From Oscillospiraceae bacterium (GTDB taxonomy: Bacteria; Bacillota_A; Clostridia; Oscillospirales; Oscillospiraceae): DNA of 21,997 nt. Shown piece after piece: positions 13,163 to 21,178 of the stretch (the first letter of the stretch is position 1; every line of letters begins with the position of its first letter). The stretch lies in the NCBI GenBank assembly GCA_017939025.1, contig JAGBAI010000140.1:1-21997 (forward strand), written 5' to 3'. The translations under genes and the position numbers were made by a program. The notes beneath the pieces are model-generated. The model searched no databases. It saw only the letters and a list, made by a program, of their open reading frames with translations, and was not told the origin of the DNA.

Positions 13163-14260
13163 TTATTCCTGCTTTAACTTCAACACCAGTTCATTTGTAA
13201 ATGTTTCGGGGCAGTCACACCGATAGGACGAACTCTTGCACAGACCTTTCACCAGAAGTATAGACAGTTCATCACCCTCATCAAGCGGGTTAAATGCCGG
13301 GCCCGCATACCGAACTGTCATACTGGTATCGTTATTCTCTTCGGAATACTCTACCAGCACCTGCATTTGAAGATTATTCCCCATTCTGGGCACCAGCGTT
13401 TGCATACAGAGTTCTTCAAATATATTCTGCATCCGGTAGATGGTTTTTTGCCCCATCTCATGCTTGCGGCCAAACTGCTCCAGCTGGCTGATGATACCGA
13501 TAAAGTCAAAATCCAGCGAGTCGATGAAGATTTCAAACACCTTCAAGCGGCGAATAAACTGCCGGGTACGCTCCCGCTGGGGATGGTCAAAAATCTGCTC
13601 CGGTGTGCCATCCTCGTAGATTTCGCCCTGATCCATATAAAATACACGGGTGGATACATCACGGGCGAATTTCATCTCATGGGTAACGATCATCATGGTC
13701 AGGCCCTGTTTGGCCAGATTCCGGATGACAGAAAGCACCTCACCCACCATTGTCGGGTCAAGGGCGGAGGTCGGCTCGTCAAAGAGGACGATCTCAGGCT
13801 CCATGGCCAGTGTTCGGGCAATGGCGGCCCGTTGCCTTTGTCCGCCAGAAAGCTCATCGGGATAGGCCAGCGCCTTGTCACCCAATCCCACCGCGCGAAG
13901 CAGCTCCATCCCTTTCTCATAAGCGTCCTGACGGCTTTTGCCTAAAAGGGAAACCGGACCGGTCATGATGTTTTCAATGATATTCATGTGGTGGAACAGG
14001 TTAAAGGACTGAAACACCATTCCCATCTTCCGCCTGAGAAGATGCACCTTGCATTTCGGGTCTGTGATGGCCTGACCATCAATGCAGATCTCTCCTGATG
14101 TGGGCGTTTCCAGCAAATTGATACAGCGAAGCAGGGTGGATTTTCCCGTGCCGGAGGGTCCGATAATAGAAATCACCTCACCCCGGCCAATCTCCGCGTT
14201 CACGTCTTTCAAGGGGGTAACATTGGGGTATTCTTTTCTTACATGGCGGATAGAGATCAT
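13163..14260 (-). CDS. Polar amino acid ABC transporter ATPase with C-terminal RsbW-like domain
   Basis: The protein has 365 residues. Residues 1-240 are a GlnQ/HisP-type ATPase: Walker A GPSGTGKS (34-41), Q-loop VFQSFNLF, signature LSGGQRQR (137-144), Walker [13 protein letters not shown] and switch His194. The family normally ends near residue 245. Here about 120 more residues follow that resemble the RsbW-type kinase of the same operon: [15 protein letters not shown] at the N-box, [17 protein letters not shown] at G1 and [10 protein letters not shown] at G2. The G1 Asp is a Tyr and the ATP lid is missing, so this copy probably cannot bind ATP and may be a protein-binding module. The start overlaps the upstream permease stop (ATGA), so the two are translationally coupled and form one transporter. 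Confidence 0.88.
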   Translation of the reverse strand: MISIRHVRKEYPNVTPLKDVNAEIGRGEVISIIGPSGTGKSTLLRCINLLETPTSGEICIDGQAITDPKCKVHLLRRKMGMVFQSFNLFHHMNIIENIMTGPVSLLGKSRQDAYEKGMELLRAVGLGDKALAYPDELSGGQRQRAAIARTLAMEPEIVLFDEPTSALDPTMVGEVLSVIRNLAKQGLTMMIVTHEMKFARDVSTRVFYMDQGEIYEDGTPEQIFDHPQRERTRQFIRRLKVFEIFIDSLDFDFIGIISQLEQFGRKHEMGQKTIYRMQNIFEELCMQTLVPRMGNNLQMQVLVEYSEENNDTSMTVRYAGPAFNPLDEGDELSILLVKGLCKSSSYRCDCPETFTNELVLKLKQE

Positions 14261-16503
14261 GACAGCTTCACCCCCTTTACCTTTCTTCTCTTTCGATCAG
14301 GTGTCACCTTTCGCTCAATGGGGCGGAGCAGCGAGGTCAAAAGCCATGCGATCAAGAAGTAAATGATTGCCGTGCTGATGAGGGGGAAGAACGCCTCATA
14401 GGTGCGGCTGCGAATAATGTCGCTCATCTTGGTCAGATCCTGTACGGCAATATAACCCACCACGGAGGTCATCTTGATCAGAGAAATAAACTCCCCCTTA
14501 AAGACCGGCAGGAACTGCCGCGCGGCCTGGGGCATGACAATCTGGAAAAATGCACGGGACCTGGTAAAGCCCAGCGCCAGCGCAGCCTCGGTCTGTCCCC
14601 GTTCCACTGACTGGATGCCTGTGCGGATCATCTCGCACACATATGCGGCCAGATTCAACCCAAAGCCAATGACCGCCACCCAGATGCTGCCCAGTCCGCT
14701 GCCGGCGAAAACGAGATAGAACAGGATCATCAGCAGCACGACCATGGGCGTACCCTGTAGCACCCGGATATAGACCTGGGCAAAGCCCCGGGCCAGGGGG
14801 TATTTGGAGATTTTCAGCAGACACAGGCCAAAGCCAAGAACAGACCCCAGAAGTGTTGCCAGCACAGAAATCAGTACCGTCGTACCGATGCCCTGAACAA
14901 TGAGCTGCCAGCGGTTCTCACGGATGAAGGTCTTTTCAAAGCTCTCCGCCAGAGAGGCCCAAAAGCTCTTCGCCTCTTCCTCGCCCCGAACCATCATCAC
15001 GGTGCCGCCGGAATAATCGGGTTCAGAGAAATAAACGCTTTCGGCCCGCTCCGCTGTCACGGCGATGCACGACGCCGCGATGTTATACCGCTCGCCCAAA
15101 CCGGGGATAAGGGCGGCAAAGTCCATGTTGTGGAGTTCCAAGGCATAGCCATAGGCAGCACAGAAGCGAACCGCAATATCGATTTCATAGCCCACGATCT
15201 GACCATTTGCCAGATAGGAGAATGGTGGATTTTCTGTGTTGGTGGCCAGCTGAAGGGTCCCATTCTCGCCGGTGAGTTCGGTCAGGTCGATGACCTTTTT
15301 ACTTTCATCGGAGCCAAACCAGATGCCGTCGATTTCCTCCAATGTGCCATCTGTCTTGATTTTCGTGAGGAACTCGTTCATTTGGTCCCGAAGGACTCCG
15401 CCCTCTTCGGTTTTTGGGAACGCAAACGCATAATCTGTTTCGCTCATCAACTGCGGGATGTAAGTAACGGCAGGATATTCCAGTTCCATATACCGGGCTA
15501 CCGGCTCGTCCGCCATAAAAGCGTCCAACTGATTGGTCGTGACGGAGTAAGCCATGTCGGGGATGTTGTTATAGTACGCCAGCTCGGCTTCTGGAAAGGC
15601 ATCCTGTGTCAGTGCATCAAATACGGAGCCGGTGAGAATGCCCAGGCGCACGCCGGGAGCGGTCAGAGATTCTATCGTTTGATAGCCCTGCATTGCGGTG
15701 GTGGAATCGTCCCGCACCATCACTGCTGTTTCAGACAGGAGATACCCTTCGGAGAATTCCAGCTTCTCCCGCCGTTCCGGGGTAGCGTTCAGGTTGGCCA
15801 TGATGCAGTCGATGTCCCCGCTCTCGGCAGCGGCAATGATCCCGCCGTAATCGTACACGGCGATCTCCACATCAGCGCCCAACCAGTAGGCAAAACGGTA
15901 GATCATTTCCAGATCGTATCCTGTAAGCGTGGTGCCCTTGTAATAGCTGAAGGGCTGCACCACGCCGGTGGTCCCGACCTTCAAATGATATGTCGGGAGT
16001 TCCGCTTTCGGAATGTCCGGCATTTGATCATCCGCCATGGTCACCCAACGGCGGTACATATCGTCCAGCGTACCTTCATCCCGAAGCTCCCGCAGGAACT
16101 GATTTACCTTTTGCGTCAGATTCGGAATCTCTGTTTTGGGAGAGATGCCCACTGCGATGTCCATAGTTTCGCCCAGACTTCCCTCCAGCAGCCTGACGCC
16201 CTCCACTTCGCCAGCAATTGCAAATTCCATCATGATGCGGTCATAGGCATAGGCATCCAGCTCTCCCTGCCGAACCGCAGCGTAGCCGGTCACATCGCTG
16301 CTGTAGAGCAGCATTTCCGCTTCGGGCAGATATTCCTCCACCGCAAACATACCGGCGGCGCCTTCGCCCACCCCGACGGAATACGCCTTGTCGTTGAGCT
16401 GTTCAATGGATGTGATTTCTGGCGTCTTTGTTTTGGAACAACCCACCAGCAGCACAGCCTGGATTAGCACGGCAACGGTTATCAGGATCCATTTTCTTCG
16501 CAT
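14257..16503 (-). CDS. Fused solute-binding/permease protein of an amino acid ABC importer
   Basis: The protein has 748 residues. A lipoprotein-like signal (LLVGC, Cys22) is followed by solute-binding modules of the SBP_bac_3 type and a HisM/GlnP-type permease (about 530-740, with the EAA-like [20 protein letters not shown]). It resembles GlnP-type fusions, but the lobes run in an unusual order: a lobe-2-like segment (33-155, ending [10 protein letters not shown]), a full protein of lobe 1 plus lobe 2 (173-397, ending [11 protein letters not shown]), then a lone lobe 1 (416-507, [10 protein letters not shown] ... YFSEP) joined to the permease. It pairs with the ATPase that overlaps its 3' end. 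The binding part would sit outside the membrane and supply polar amino acids. Confidence 0.88.
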   Translation of the reverse strand: MRRKWILITVAVLIQAVLLVGCSKTKTPEITSIEQLNDKAYSVGVGEGAAGMFAVEEYLPEAEMLLYSSDVTGYAAVRQGELDAYAYDRIMMEFAIAGEVEGVRLLEGSLGETMDIAVGISPKTEIPNLTQKVNQFLRELRDEGTLDDMYRRWVTMADDQMPDIPKAELPTYHLKVGTTGVVQPFSYYKGTTLTGYDLEMIYRFAYWLGADVEIAVYDYGGIIAAAESGDIDCIMANLNATPERREKLEFSEGYLLSETAVMVRDDSTTAMQGYQTIESLTAPGVRLGILTGSVFDALTQDAFPEAELAYYNNIPDMAYSVTTNQLDAFMADEPVARYMELEYPAVTYIPQLMSETDYAFAFPKTEEGGVLRDQMNEFLTKIKTDGTLEEIDGIWFGSDESKKVIDLTELTGENGTLQLATNTENPPFSYLANGQIVGYEIDIAVRFCAAYGYALELHNMDFAALIPGLGERYNIAASCIAVTAERAESVYFSEPDYSGGTVMMVRGEEEAKSFWASLAESFEKTFIRENRWQLIVQGIGTTVLISVLATLLGSVLGFGLCLLKISKYPLARGFAQVYIRVLQGTPMVVLLMILFYLVFAGSGLGSIWVAVIGFGLNLAAYVCEMIRTGIQSVERGQTEAALALGFTRSRAFFQIVMPQAARQFLPVFKGEFISLIKMTSVVGYIAVQDLTKMSDIIRSRTYEAFFPLISTAIIYFLIAWLLTSLLRPIERKVTPDRKRRKVKGVKLS

Positions 16504-16775
16504 AGGCGTACCCCTCTTTCAGACAGCGTAAACGGACTGTTCAGCCATCGACGGACTTCCTCCAGCGATGCAAACTCCATTCTTTGGTCATATAGTACGG
16601 CCAGTCCGACTCTCCATTCCTCCAGGGCATACCGCTCTACAGGGATATTCCTCAAATATGTGCGCAGCAGTCCCTTTGTCCCAAGAAACTGGAGTTCTTC
16701 TAGGGGCAGTCCACTGATCTCACACAAATCGTCAAGGAGGGCATCGCCGGGTGTATACGGCATCCATTTTTTCAT
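16482..16775 (-). CDS. Small conserved-looking protein of unknown function
   Basis: The protein has 97 residues. The second ATG (16775) is chosen because AGGAG lies 7-8 bases upstream, while the first ATG touches that site. I do not recognise it. It is soluble, helical and acidic, with PGDALLDDLCEISGLPLEEL and a C-terminal FASLEEVRRWLNSPFTLSER. The last 22 bases overlap the start of the solute-binding/permease gene, so it is made together with the transporter and may be an accessory or regulatory subunit. Confidence 0.65.
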   Translation of the reverse strand: MKKWMPYTPGDALLDDLCEISGLPLEELQFLGTKGLLRTYLRNIPVERYALEEWRVGLAVLYDQRMEFASLEEVRRWLNSPFTLSERGVRLCEENGS

Positions 16776-16825
16776 GACCATTCTCCTAACAGATCCAAAG
16801 TCGGAATCTCTATAACGAGATTTAC

Positions 16826-17668
16826 TTAGTTCAATGGCAAAAATTTTTCATACAGGAGCTTTGCAAACTCCGCGCTGGTGTAGGCGGCAAACTTTTGGTA
16901 GTCATCCGATTTTTCGCCATCAGCGTAGTCGCTGACTCCCTTAATCACCAGCGCATATGGTTGTGGCTGCGCTGCATTCTCTGCCGCATACATCACTGCA
17001 TAGGACTCCATATCCAGACCAATGGTATGCGGGAACTGGGAATAAACCTGTTTATCGAGGATCTCTCTGTTTGCCACCACTGTGCTTCCGCAGGCCATGG
17101 GGCCTGTGTGTATATGGCACTGGTTTTCACTTGAATTTGCGGCCAGCTCCACATATTCTCTGATTCTCGGATCCATCTGTATAACAGTTGGCCTGGGAAG
17201 AAATCCAACTCCGCCGAATTGGATATCGGCGCTGTCTGCGCTGACGAACTTACCCGCAGCATAATTCCAGATCATGTCTGCCACGACCACATCTCCAAAG
17301 AACTGTTCATCCGTTTTCTGCACGGAGACCCCTGCCGCAATGCCAAGCGTAAGCAAATACCGGGGACGAAACCGTTGGATCAGCTTCATAGACAGCACAG
17401 CTGCCGCCGTCATGCCCATTTCACCCTGCTGCGCAAAAACTACCTTGTAACGGATGCCATCCCGTTCAAACGCAGATGTGTAATAGGTTTGATCTTCTCC
17501 ATCAAACCTGTGTTCCTGCCACTGCTTATAAAGTGTTTTGACGCCGGCACTTTCTGTTGCTGTGGCAGTGATCAAAGCAACATGATAATCATATCCAGAT
17601 TGCGATTGCCCTTGTTGGGAAACCCGAAAAATAATGATCCCTCCTAAATTAGCATTTGACGCTTTCAT
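16826..17668 (-). CDS. MTA/SAH nucleosidase-like protein (PNP/UDP phosphorylase superfamily)
   Basis: The frame has up to 280 residues. It shows the superfamily core: HVALITA near the start, LTLGIAAGV (107-114), FGDVVVAD, CGSTVVAN (193-200), GLDMESYAV (Glu221) and KGVSDYAD with catalytic Asp247. These enzymes cleave purine nucleosides such as methylthioadenosine. The identity of the nucleoside cannot be read from sequence. It is the first gene of the long minus operon. The start is uncertain: the ATG at 17668 abuts a predicted -10 box and lacks a ribosome binding site, whereas AGGAGGG at 17639-17645 stands 6 bases before an ATT (17632). A start at ATT would give 268 residues; the conserved domain begins after both. 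Confidence 0.82.
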   Translation of the reverse strand: MKASNANLGGIIIFRVSQQGQSQSGYDYHVALITATATESAGVKTLYKQWQEHRFDGEDQTYYTSAFERDGIRYKVVFAQQGEMGMTAAAVLSMKLIQRFRPRYLLTLGIAAGVSVQKTDEQFFGDVVVADMIWNYAAGKFVSADSADIQFGGVGFLPRPTVIQMDPRIREYVELAANSSENQCHIHTGPMACGSTVVANREILDKQVYSQFPHTIGLDMESYAVMYAAENAAQPQPYALVIKGVSDYADGEKSDDYQKFAAYTSAEFAKLLYEKFLPLN

Positions 17669-17696
17669 TTTATAAAAGTGAAAGAGATAGTTTCAA
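17669..17696 (-). promoter_or_regulatory. Promoter of the minus-strand transporter/partner-switch operon
   Basis: TTGAAA (17691-17696), a 16-bp spacer and TATAAA (17669-17674) form a sigma-A-like promoter on the minus strand. Transcription would start within or after the ATG at 17666-17668, which argues against using that ATG. Confidence 0.6.
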
Positions 17697-17708
17697 TGCT
17701 ATTGCCCC

Positions 17709-17761
17709 AAATGTGACGAACCAGTGATTTTTTCTTACAAAGTCACTGGTTCGTCACATTT
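17709..17761. repeat. 19-bp perfect inverted repeat between the divergent operons
   Basis: Bases 17709-17727 are exactly complementary to 17743-17761 around a 15-base loop. The repeat lies between the two outward-facing promoters, where a terminator would have no obvious use. It may be an operator or a supercoil-driven cruciform; a transcript end from either side cannot be excluded. Confidence 0.75.
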
Positions 17762-17772
17762 CTTTGAAATTC

Positions 17773-17801
17773 GGGACATGCCGAATAGGAGCCGTTATAA
17801 T
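17773..17801 (+). promoter_or_regulatory. Promoter of the plus-strand transporter operon with overlapping palindrome
   Basis: A consensus -10 TATAAT (17796-17801) stands 17 bp from GGGACA (17773-17778), a weak -35. An inverted repeat ATTCGG/CCGAAT (17769-17774/17781-17786) overlaps the -35 and could be an operator. The leader to the first ATG is about 50 bases. Confidence 0.6.
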
Positions 17802-17858
17802 GTGTGAAGTAAAAATACTTTTTCTGAAGATCACATTCAAACAGGAGCGGGATAACAA

Positions 17859-18527
17859 ATGGCGGATGCACTCCATTCTTTTCATGAATTTATATCCGGT
17901 ACATCCATGGATGTTGTCTGGTCTGGCCTCAAAACCACTTTGTTCATCACCGTGGCGGGTATGCTGTTGGGAACTCTACTGGCAGCGGCCCTGTGTGCTG
18001 CCTCCAGATCCAGATGCCGCATTTTGCAAGCAGCGGAACAAATATATTCGGTAATCATTCGAGGCATACCGGTGTTGATGCTGCTTCTGTTTTTGTTCTA
18101 TGTGGCGTTTGCCCGTTCCGGACTGTCTGCCCTGACAGTGGCAGTGATCGCCTTTGCCCTCAACAGCGCCGCCCATGTGGATGAGATTATGAAGAGTGCC
18201 CTGTCCACCGTGGATGAAGGGCAGGTCAAAGCGGCCCGGACGCTGGGTTTTTCCAGATGGCAGGCATTCCGCTATGTGACGCTGCCCCAGGCCTTTGCCG
18301 TTGCAAGACCGGTGTATCAGAGCGCCGTCATCAACACGCTTCAATGGACCTCCGTGGTGGGTTATATCACCATCAGCGACCTCACCCGGGTCATCAATCA
18401 GCTGGGCACACGGGCCTCCAAGCCCTTTTTCAGTCTGTTTCTGGGCGTGGTCATCTATCTGCTCATCGGTTATTTGATCCATCTGATTTTCTGGCTTCCG
18501 ACCCGGAAAGGGGGCGACAACCAGTGA
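17859..18527 (+). CDS. Polar amino acid ABC transporter permease
   Basis: The protein has 222 residues with about five membrane helices. The HisM/GlnP/ArtQ type is shown by [20 protein letters not shown] near the N terminus, the [17 protein letters not shown] helix and the ATPase-contact loop [20 protein letters not shown]. The start is an ATG with a GGGA-type site 6-7 bases upstream. Unlike its counterpart in the minus operon it carries no fused binding protein; a separate lipoprotein gene three genes on probably supplies that. Its last bases overlap the GTG start of the ATPase gene. Confidence 0.9.
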   Translation: MADALHSFHEFISGTSMDVVWSGLKTTLFITVAGMLLGTLLAAALCAASRSRCRILQAAEQIYSVIIRGIPVLMLLLFLFYVAFARSGLSALTVAVIAFALNSAAHVDEIMKSALSTVDEGQVKAARTLGFSRWQAFRYVTLPQAFAVARPVYQSAVINTLQWTSVVGYITISDLTRVINQLGTRASKPFFSLFLGVVIYLLIGYLIHLIFWLPTRKGGDNQ

Positions 18528-19621
18528 TTCGTGTAGAGAAGCTATGCAAATCCTTTGGCCCTTTGCAGGTGTTGCGGGATGTGTCCGTGGAGATCGGATG
18601 TGGCGAATGTGTGGCCGTGGTCGGGCCGTCCGGAACCGGAAAAAGCGTTTTCCTCTCCTGCCTCAATGGGCTTACAAAGCCGGACAGTGGAAGGGTGTTT
18701 ATCAGCGGCGTTGACATCTGCGACAAGGGAGCGGACATTGACCGCGTCCGGCAAAAGATGGGGATGGTCTACCAGTCCTTCCACCTGTTCTCCCATCTGA
18801 GTGTCATGGACAATATCACCCTTGCTCCCAGAAAGCTGCTGGGCCTTTCGGCGGGAGAGGCGCAGGCAAAAGCAGAAGCTTTGCTGGAGATGGTGGGTCT
18901 GCGGGAGAAAGCTTTCTCCATGCCATCTACGCTCTCCGGCGGTCAGCAACAGAGAATCGCCATTGCCCGGGCCATGGCCATGGAGCCGGAACTCGTCCTC
19001 TTTGACGAGCCGACCTCCGCCCTCGATCCGGCCATGGTGGGCGAGGTGCTTGCGGTGATCCGGGCGCTTTCCAGACAGGGCCTCACCATGGTCATTGTCA
19101 CCCACGAGCTGGATTTTGCCCGGGAAGTGGCTGATCGGGTGCTCTACATGGATGACATGGGAATCTATGAAGCAGGAACACCGGAGGAAATATTCGATCA
19201 TCCAAAAAGAGAGCGTACAAAAGCGTTCATCCGGAGACTGAAGACATTCCAGTATGAGATCCCCTCCAAAACCTTTGACTTTTATCAGCTCTATACACAG
19301 ATAGAGTTGTTCTGCCAGAAATACCGCATCAGCAGGGAGACAAGCTATGGATTGCAGCTATGCACGGAGGAAAGCGTGTTCCATCTATTGAAACACAACC
19401 TTGCAAGCCGTATCCTGCTTTCCATTTCCTACAGTGAACAGAGCGGCGCCGCCATGCTGATGCTGGATTATGATGGACCAAACCGTGATCCCTTTTCAGG
19501 TGGTGAGGAGGATATCGGGCTGCAGCTTCTGCGTTCAAAAGCGGAGCAGATCCAGTATGAGAATAGTGAAGAAGGAAATCACCTGAAATTACAACTTTAC
19601 ACAGGGAGAGAGCGAATATGA
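18524..19621 (+). CDS. Polar amino acid ABC transporter ATPase with C-terminal RsbW-like domain
   Basis: The protein has 365 residues and starts at GTG 18524, overlapping the permease stop (GTGA). The longer open frame upstream is a shadow of the permease gene. Residues 1-240 are a GlnQ-type ATPase with Walker A GPSGTGKS (34-41), [20 protein letters not shown] and His194. It has the same length and motif positions as the ATPase of the minus operon. The extra C terminus (about 241-365) aligns in pattern with the other one and with the RsbW kinase: [20 protein letters not shown] at the N-box, [19 protein letters not shown] at G1 and [15 protein letters not shown] at G2. The nucleotide-binding residues are only partly kept. 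It likely senses or binds a partner-switch component. Confidence 0.88.
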   Translation: MIRVEKLCKSFGPLQVLRDVSVEIGCGECVAVVGPSGTGKSVFLSCLNGLTKPDSGRVFISGVDICDKGADIDRVRQKMGMVYQSFHLFSHLSVMDNITLAPRKLLGLSAGEAQAKAEALLEMVGLREKAFSMPSTLSGGQQQRIAIARAMAMEPELVLFDEPTSALDPAMVGEVLAVIRALSRQGLTMVIVTHELDFAREVADRVLYMDDMGIYEAGTPEEIFDHPKRERTKAFIRRLKTFQYEIPSKTFDFYQLYTQIELFCQKYRISRETSYGLQLCTEESVFHLLKHNLASRILLSISYSEQSGAAMLMLDYDGPNRDPFSGGEEDIGLQLLRSKAEQIQYENSEEGNHLKLQLYTGRERI

Positions 19622-21120
19622 AAACCTTTCTGTTGGGACTTTTGATCCTGGTTATTGGAGCAGCCCTTTATGGAAAGCTCTGCGAAAAAGTGTTCGGTCC
19701 CGATGACCGAAAAACACCGGCCTTTACCAAGCAGGACGGCGTGGACTATATCCCTATGAAGGGATGGAAAAACAGTCTGATCAACCTGCTGAACATCGCA
19801 GGCACCGGGCCGATCTTTGGCCCCATCCAGGGTATCTTGTTCGGCCCGATGGCCTTCATCACCATCCCTATCGGCAACATCATCGGCGGCGCCATGCACG
19901 ACTACTTTTCCGGCATGATCTGTCTGCGGGACGGCGGTTCCCAGATGTCGGAGACGGTGCGTCGGTACAGCAACCGTGGCGTATTCACAGTCTATCAGAT
20001 CTTTTGCAGCGTGCTGCTTCTGCTGGTGGGTGCGGTATTCATCTACACCCCCGGAGATATCGCCGCTACACAGGTTTTTGGCTTTGACGGCAAGGCTACC
20101 AGTATTTCCACATGGGTCATTTACGGCGTGATCTTTGCCTACTACCTGGCAGCTACGGTGTTTCCCATCGACAAGATCATTGGCCGGGTCTATCCCATCT
20201 TCGGGGCTGTGCTCTTATTTTCCGCCATTGGAATTTTTATCGGTATGTTTGTCAAGGGTTATCCTCTGACTGAGTTGTGGGGCAGTTGGGAGTCTCCGCT
20301 GGCCTATGTCGTAAAGGACGGCGTGCAGACATCGTTCAGCTATGCGTACTACTTCTCGGTAGAGCGGTTTTTCCCCACCTTCTTCATCACCGTGGCCTGC
20401 GGCATCCTCTCCGGCTTCCACTCCACCCAGACGGCCATCATCTCCCGCACCATGCGTAGCGAGCGGCAGGGCCGCATGACCTTCTACAATATGATGGTTC
20501 TGGAGGGCTTCATCGCCATGGTCTGGGCGGCAGCGGCCATGGGTGTCTACAATCTTGGGCTTCAGGCCGCGGACGCCAATCTGTATTCCTCCACCGTGGG
20601 CATCGTCTGCCGGGATATTCTGGGGAATGTGGGCGGCGTGGTGGCGCTGCTGGGAATCATTATCCTGCCCATCACCTCCGGCGACACCGCCCTGCGGGGA
20701 CTGCGGCTGGCCATCGCGGAGTCCCTCCATCTGGACCAGGGCAGCGGGAAAAAGCGCATGGCCCTCTCCAGCGTCGTTTTCGCGCTGGTGGCGGCGATTT
20801 TGGTGTTTGCCAAGGTTTCGCCCGATGGCTTCAAGGTGCTGTGGCGCTATTTTGCCTGGTCCAATCAGACCCTGTCTCTGTTTGCGTTTCTGGTCATTTC
20901 CGTCTGGATGTTCGAGCATGGGAAACAATGCTTTGTCTGGATGCCGCTCATCCCCGGCACCTTTTACGCCTTTGCCACGGTAACCTACATCATGAACGCA
21001 AAAATCGGCTTCCATCTCCCGTGGACAGCAGCCTACATCATCGGCGGTACAGCGGCAGCTGCCTATCTGGCTGTGGTTCTCTGGTACGGAAACAGAAGAT
21101 CTGCACGTCGATACCCGTAA
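19618..21120 (+). CDS. cstA: CstA-family carbon starvation carrier
   Basis: The protein has 500 residues and many hydrophobic helices. CstA hallmarks are present: [66 protein letters not shown] and [12 protein letters not shown]. The family imports pyruvate or peptides; the substrate here is unknown. The ATG overlaps the ATPase stop (ATGA), so it belongs to the ABC operon, an unusual setting for cstA. It is shorter than E. coli CstA (about 700) and close to the size common in Clostridia. Confidence 0.92.
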   Translation: MKTFLLGLLILVIGAALYGKLCEKVFGPDDRKTPAFTKQDGVDYIPMKGWKNSLINLLNIAGTGPIFGPIQGILFGPMAFITIPIGNIIGGAMHDYFSGMICLRDGGSQMSETVRRYSNRGVFTVYQIFCSVLLLLVGAVFIYTPGDIAATQVFGFDGKATSISTWVIYGVIFAYYLAATVFPIDKIIGRVYPIFGAVLLFSAIGIFIGMFVKGYPLTELWGSWESPLAYVVKDGVQTSFSYAYYFSVERFFPTFFITVACGILSGFHSTQTAIISRTMRSERQGRMTFYNMMVLEGFIAMVWAAAAMGVYNLGLQAADANLYSSTVGIVCRDILGNVGGVVALLGIIILPITSGDTALRGLRLAIAESLHLDQGSGKKRMALSSVVFALVAAILVFAKVSPDGFKVLWRYFAWSNQTLSLFAFLVISVWMFEHGKQCFVWMPLIPGTFYAFATVTYIMNAKIGFHLPWTAAYIIGGTAAAAYLAVVLWYGNRRSARRYP

Positions 21121-21178
21121 ATAAGGGCAGACAAACGTCCTGCAATTATAGAATATGAAAGAAAAGGAGAGACCGAAT

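Noticed and set aside
15130..16467. Long plus-strand ORF (445 codons)
   Set aside because: It is antisense to the binding protein-permease fusion, is His/Cys rich without motifs, and is a typical shadow of a GC-rich gene.
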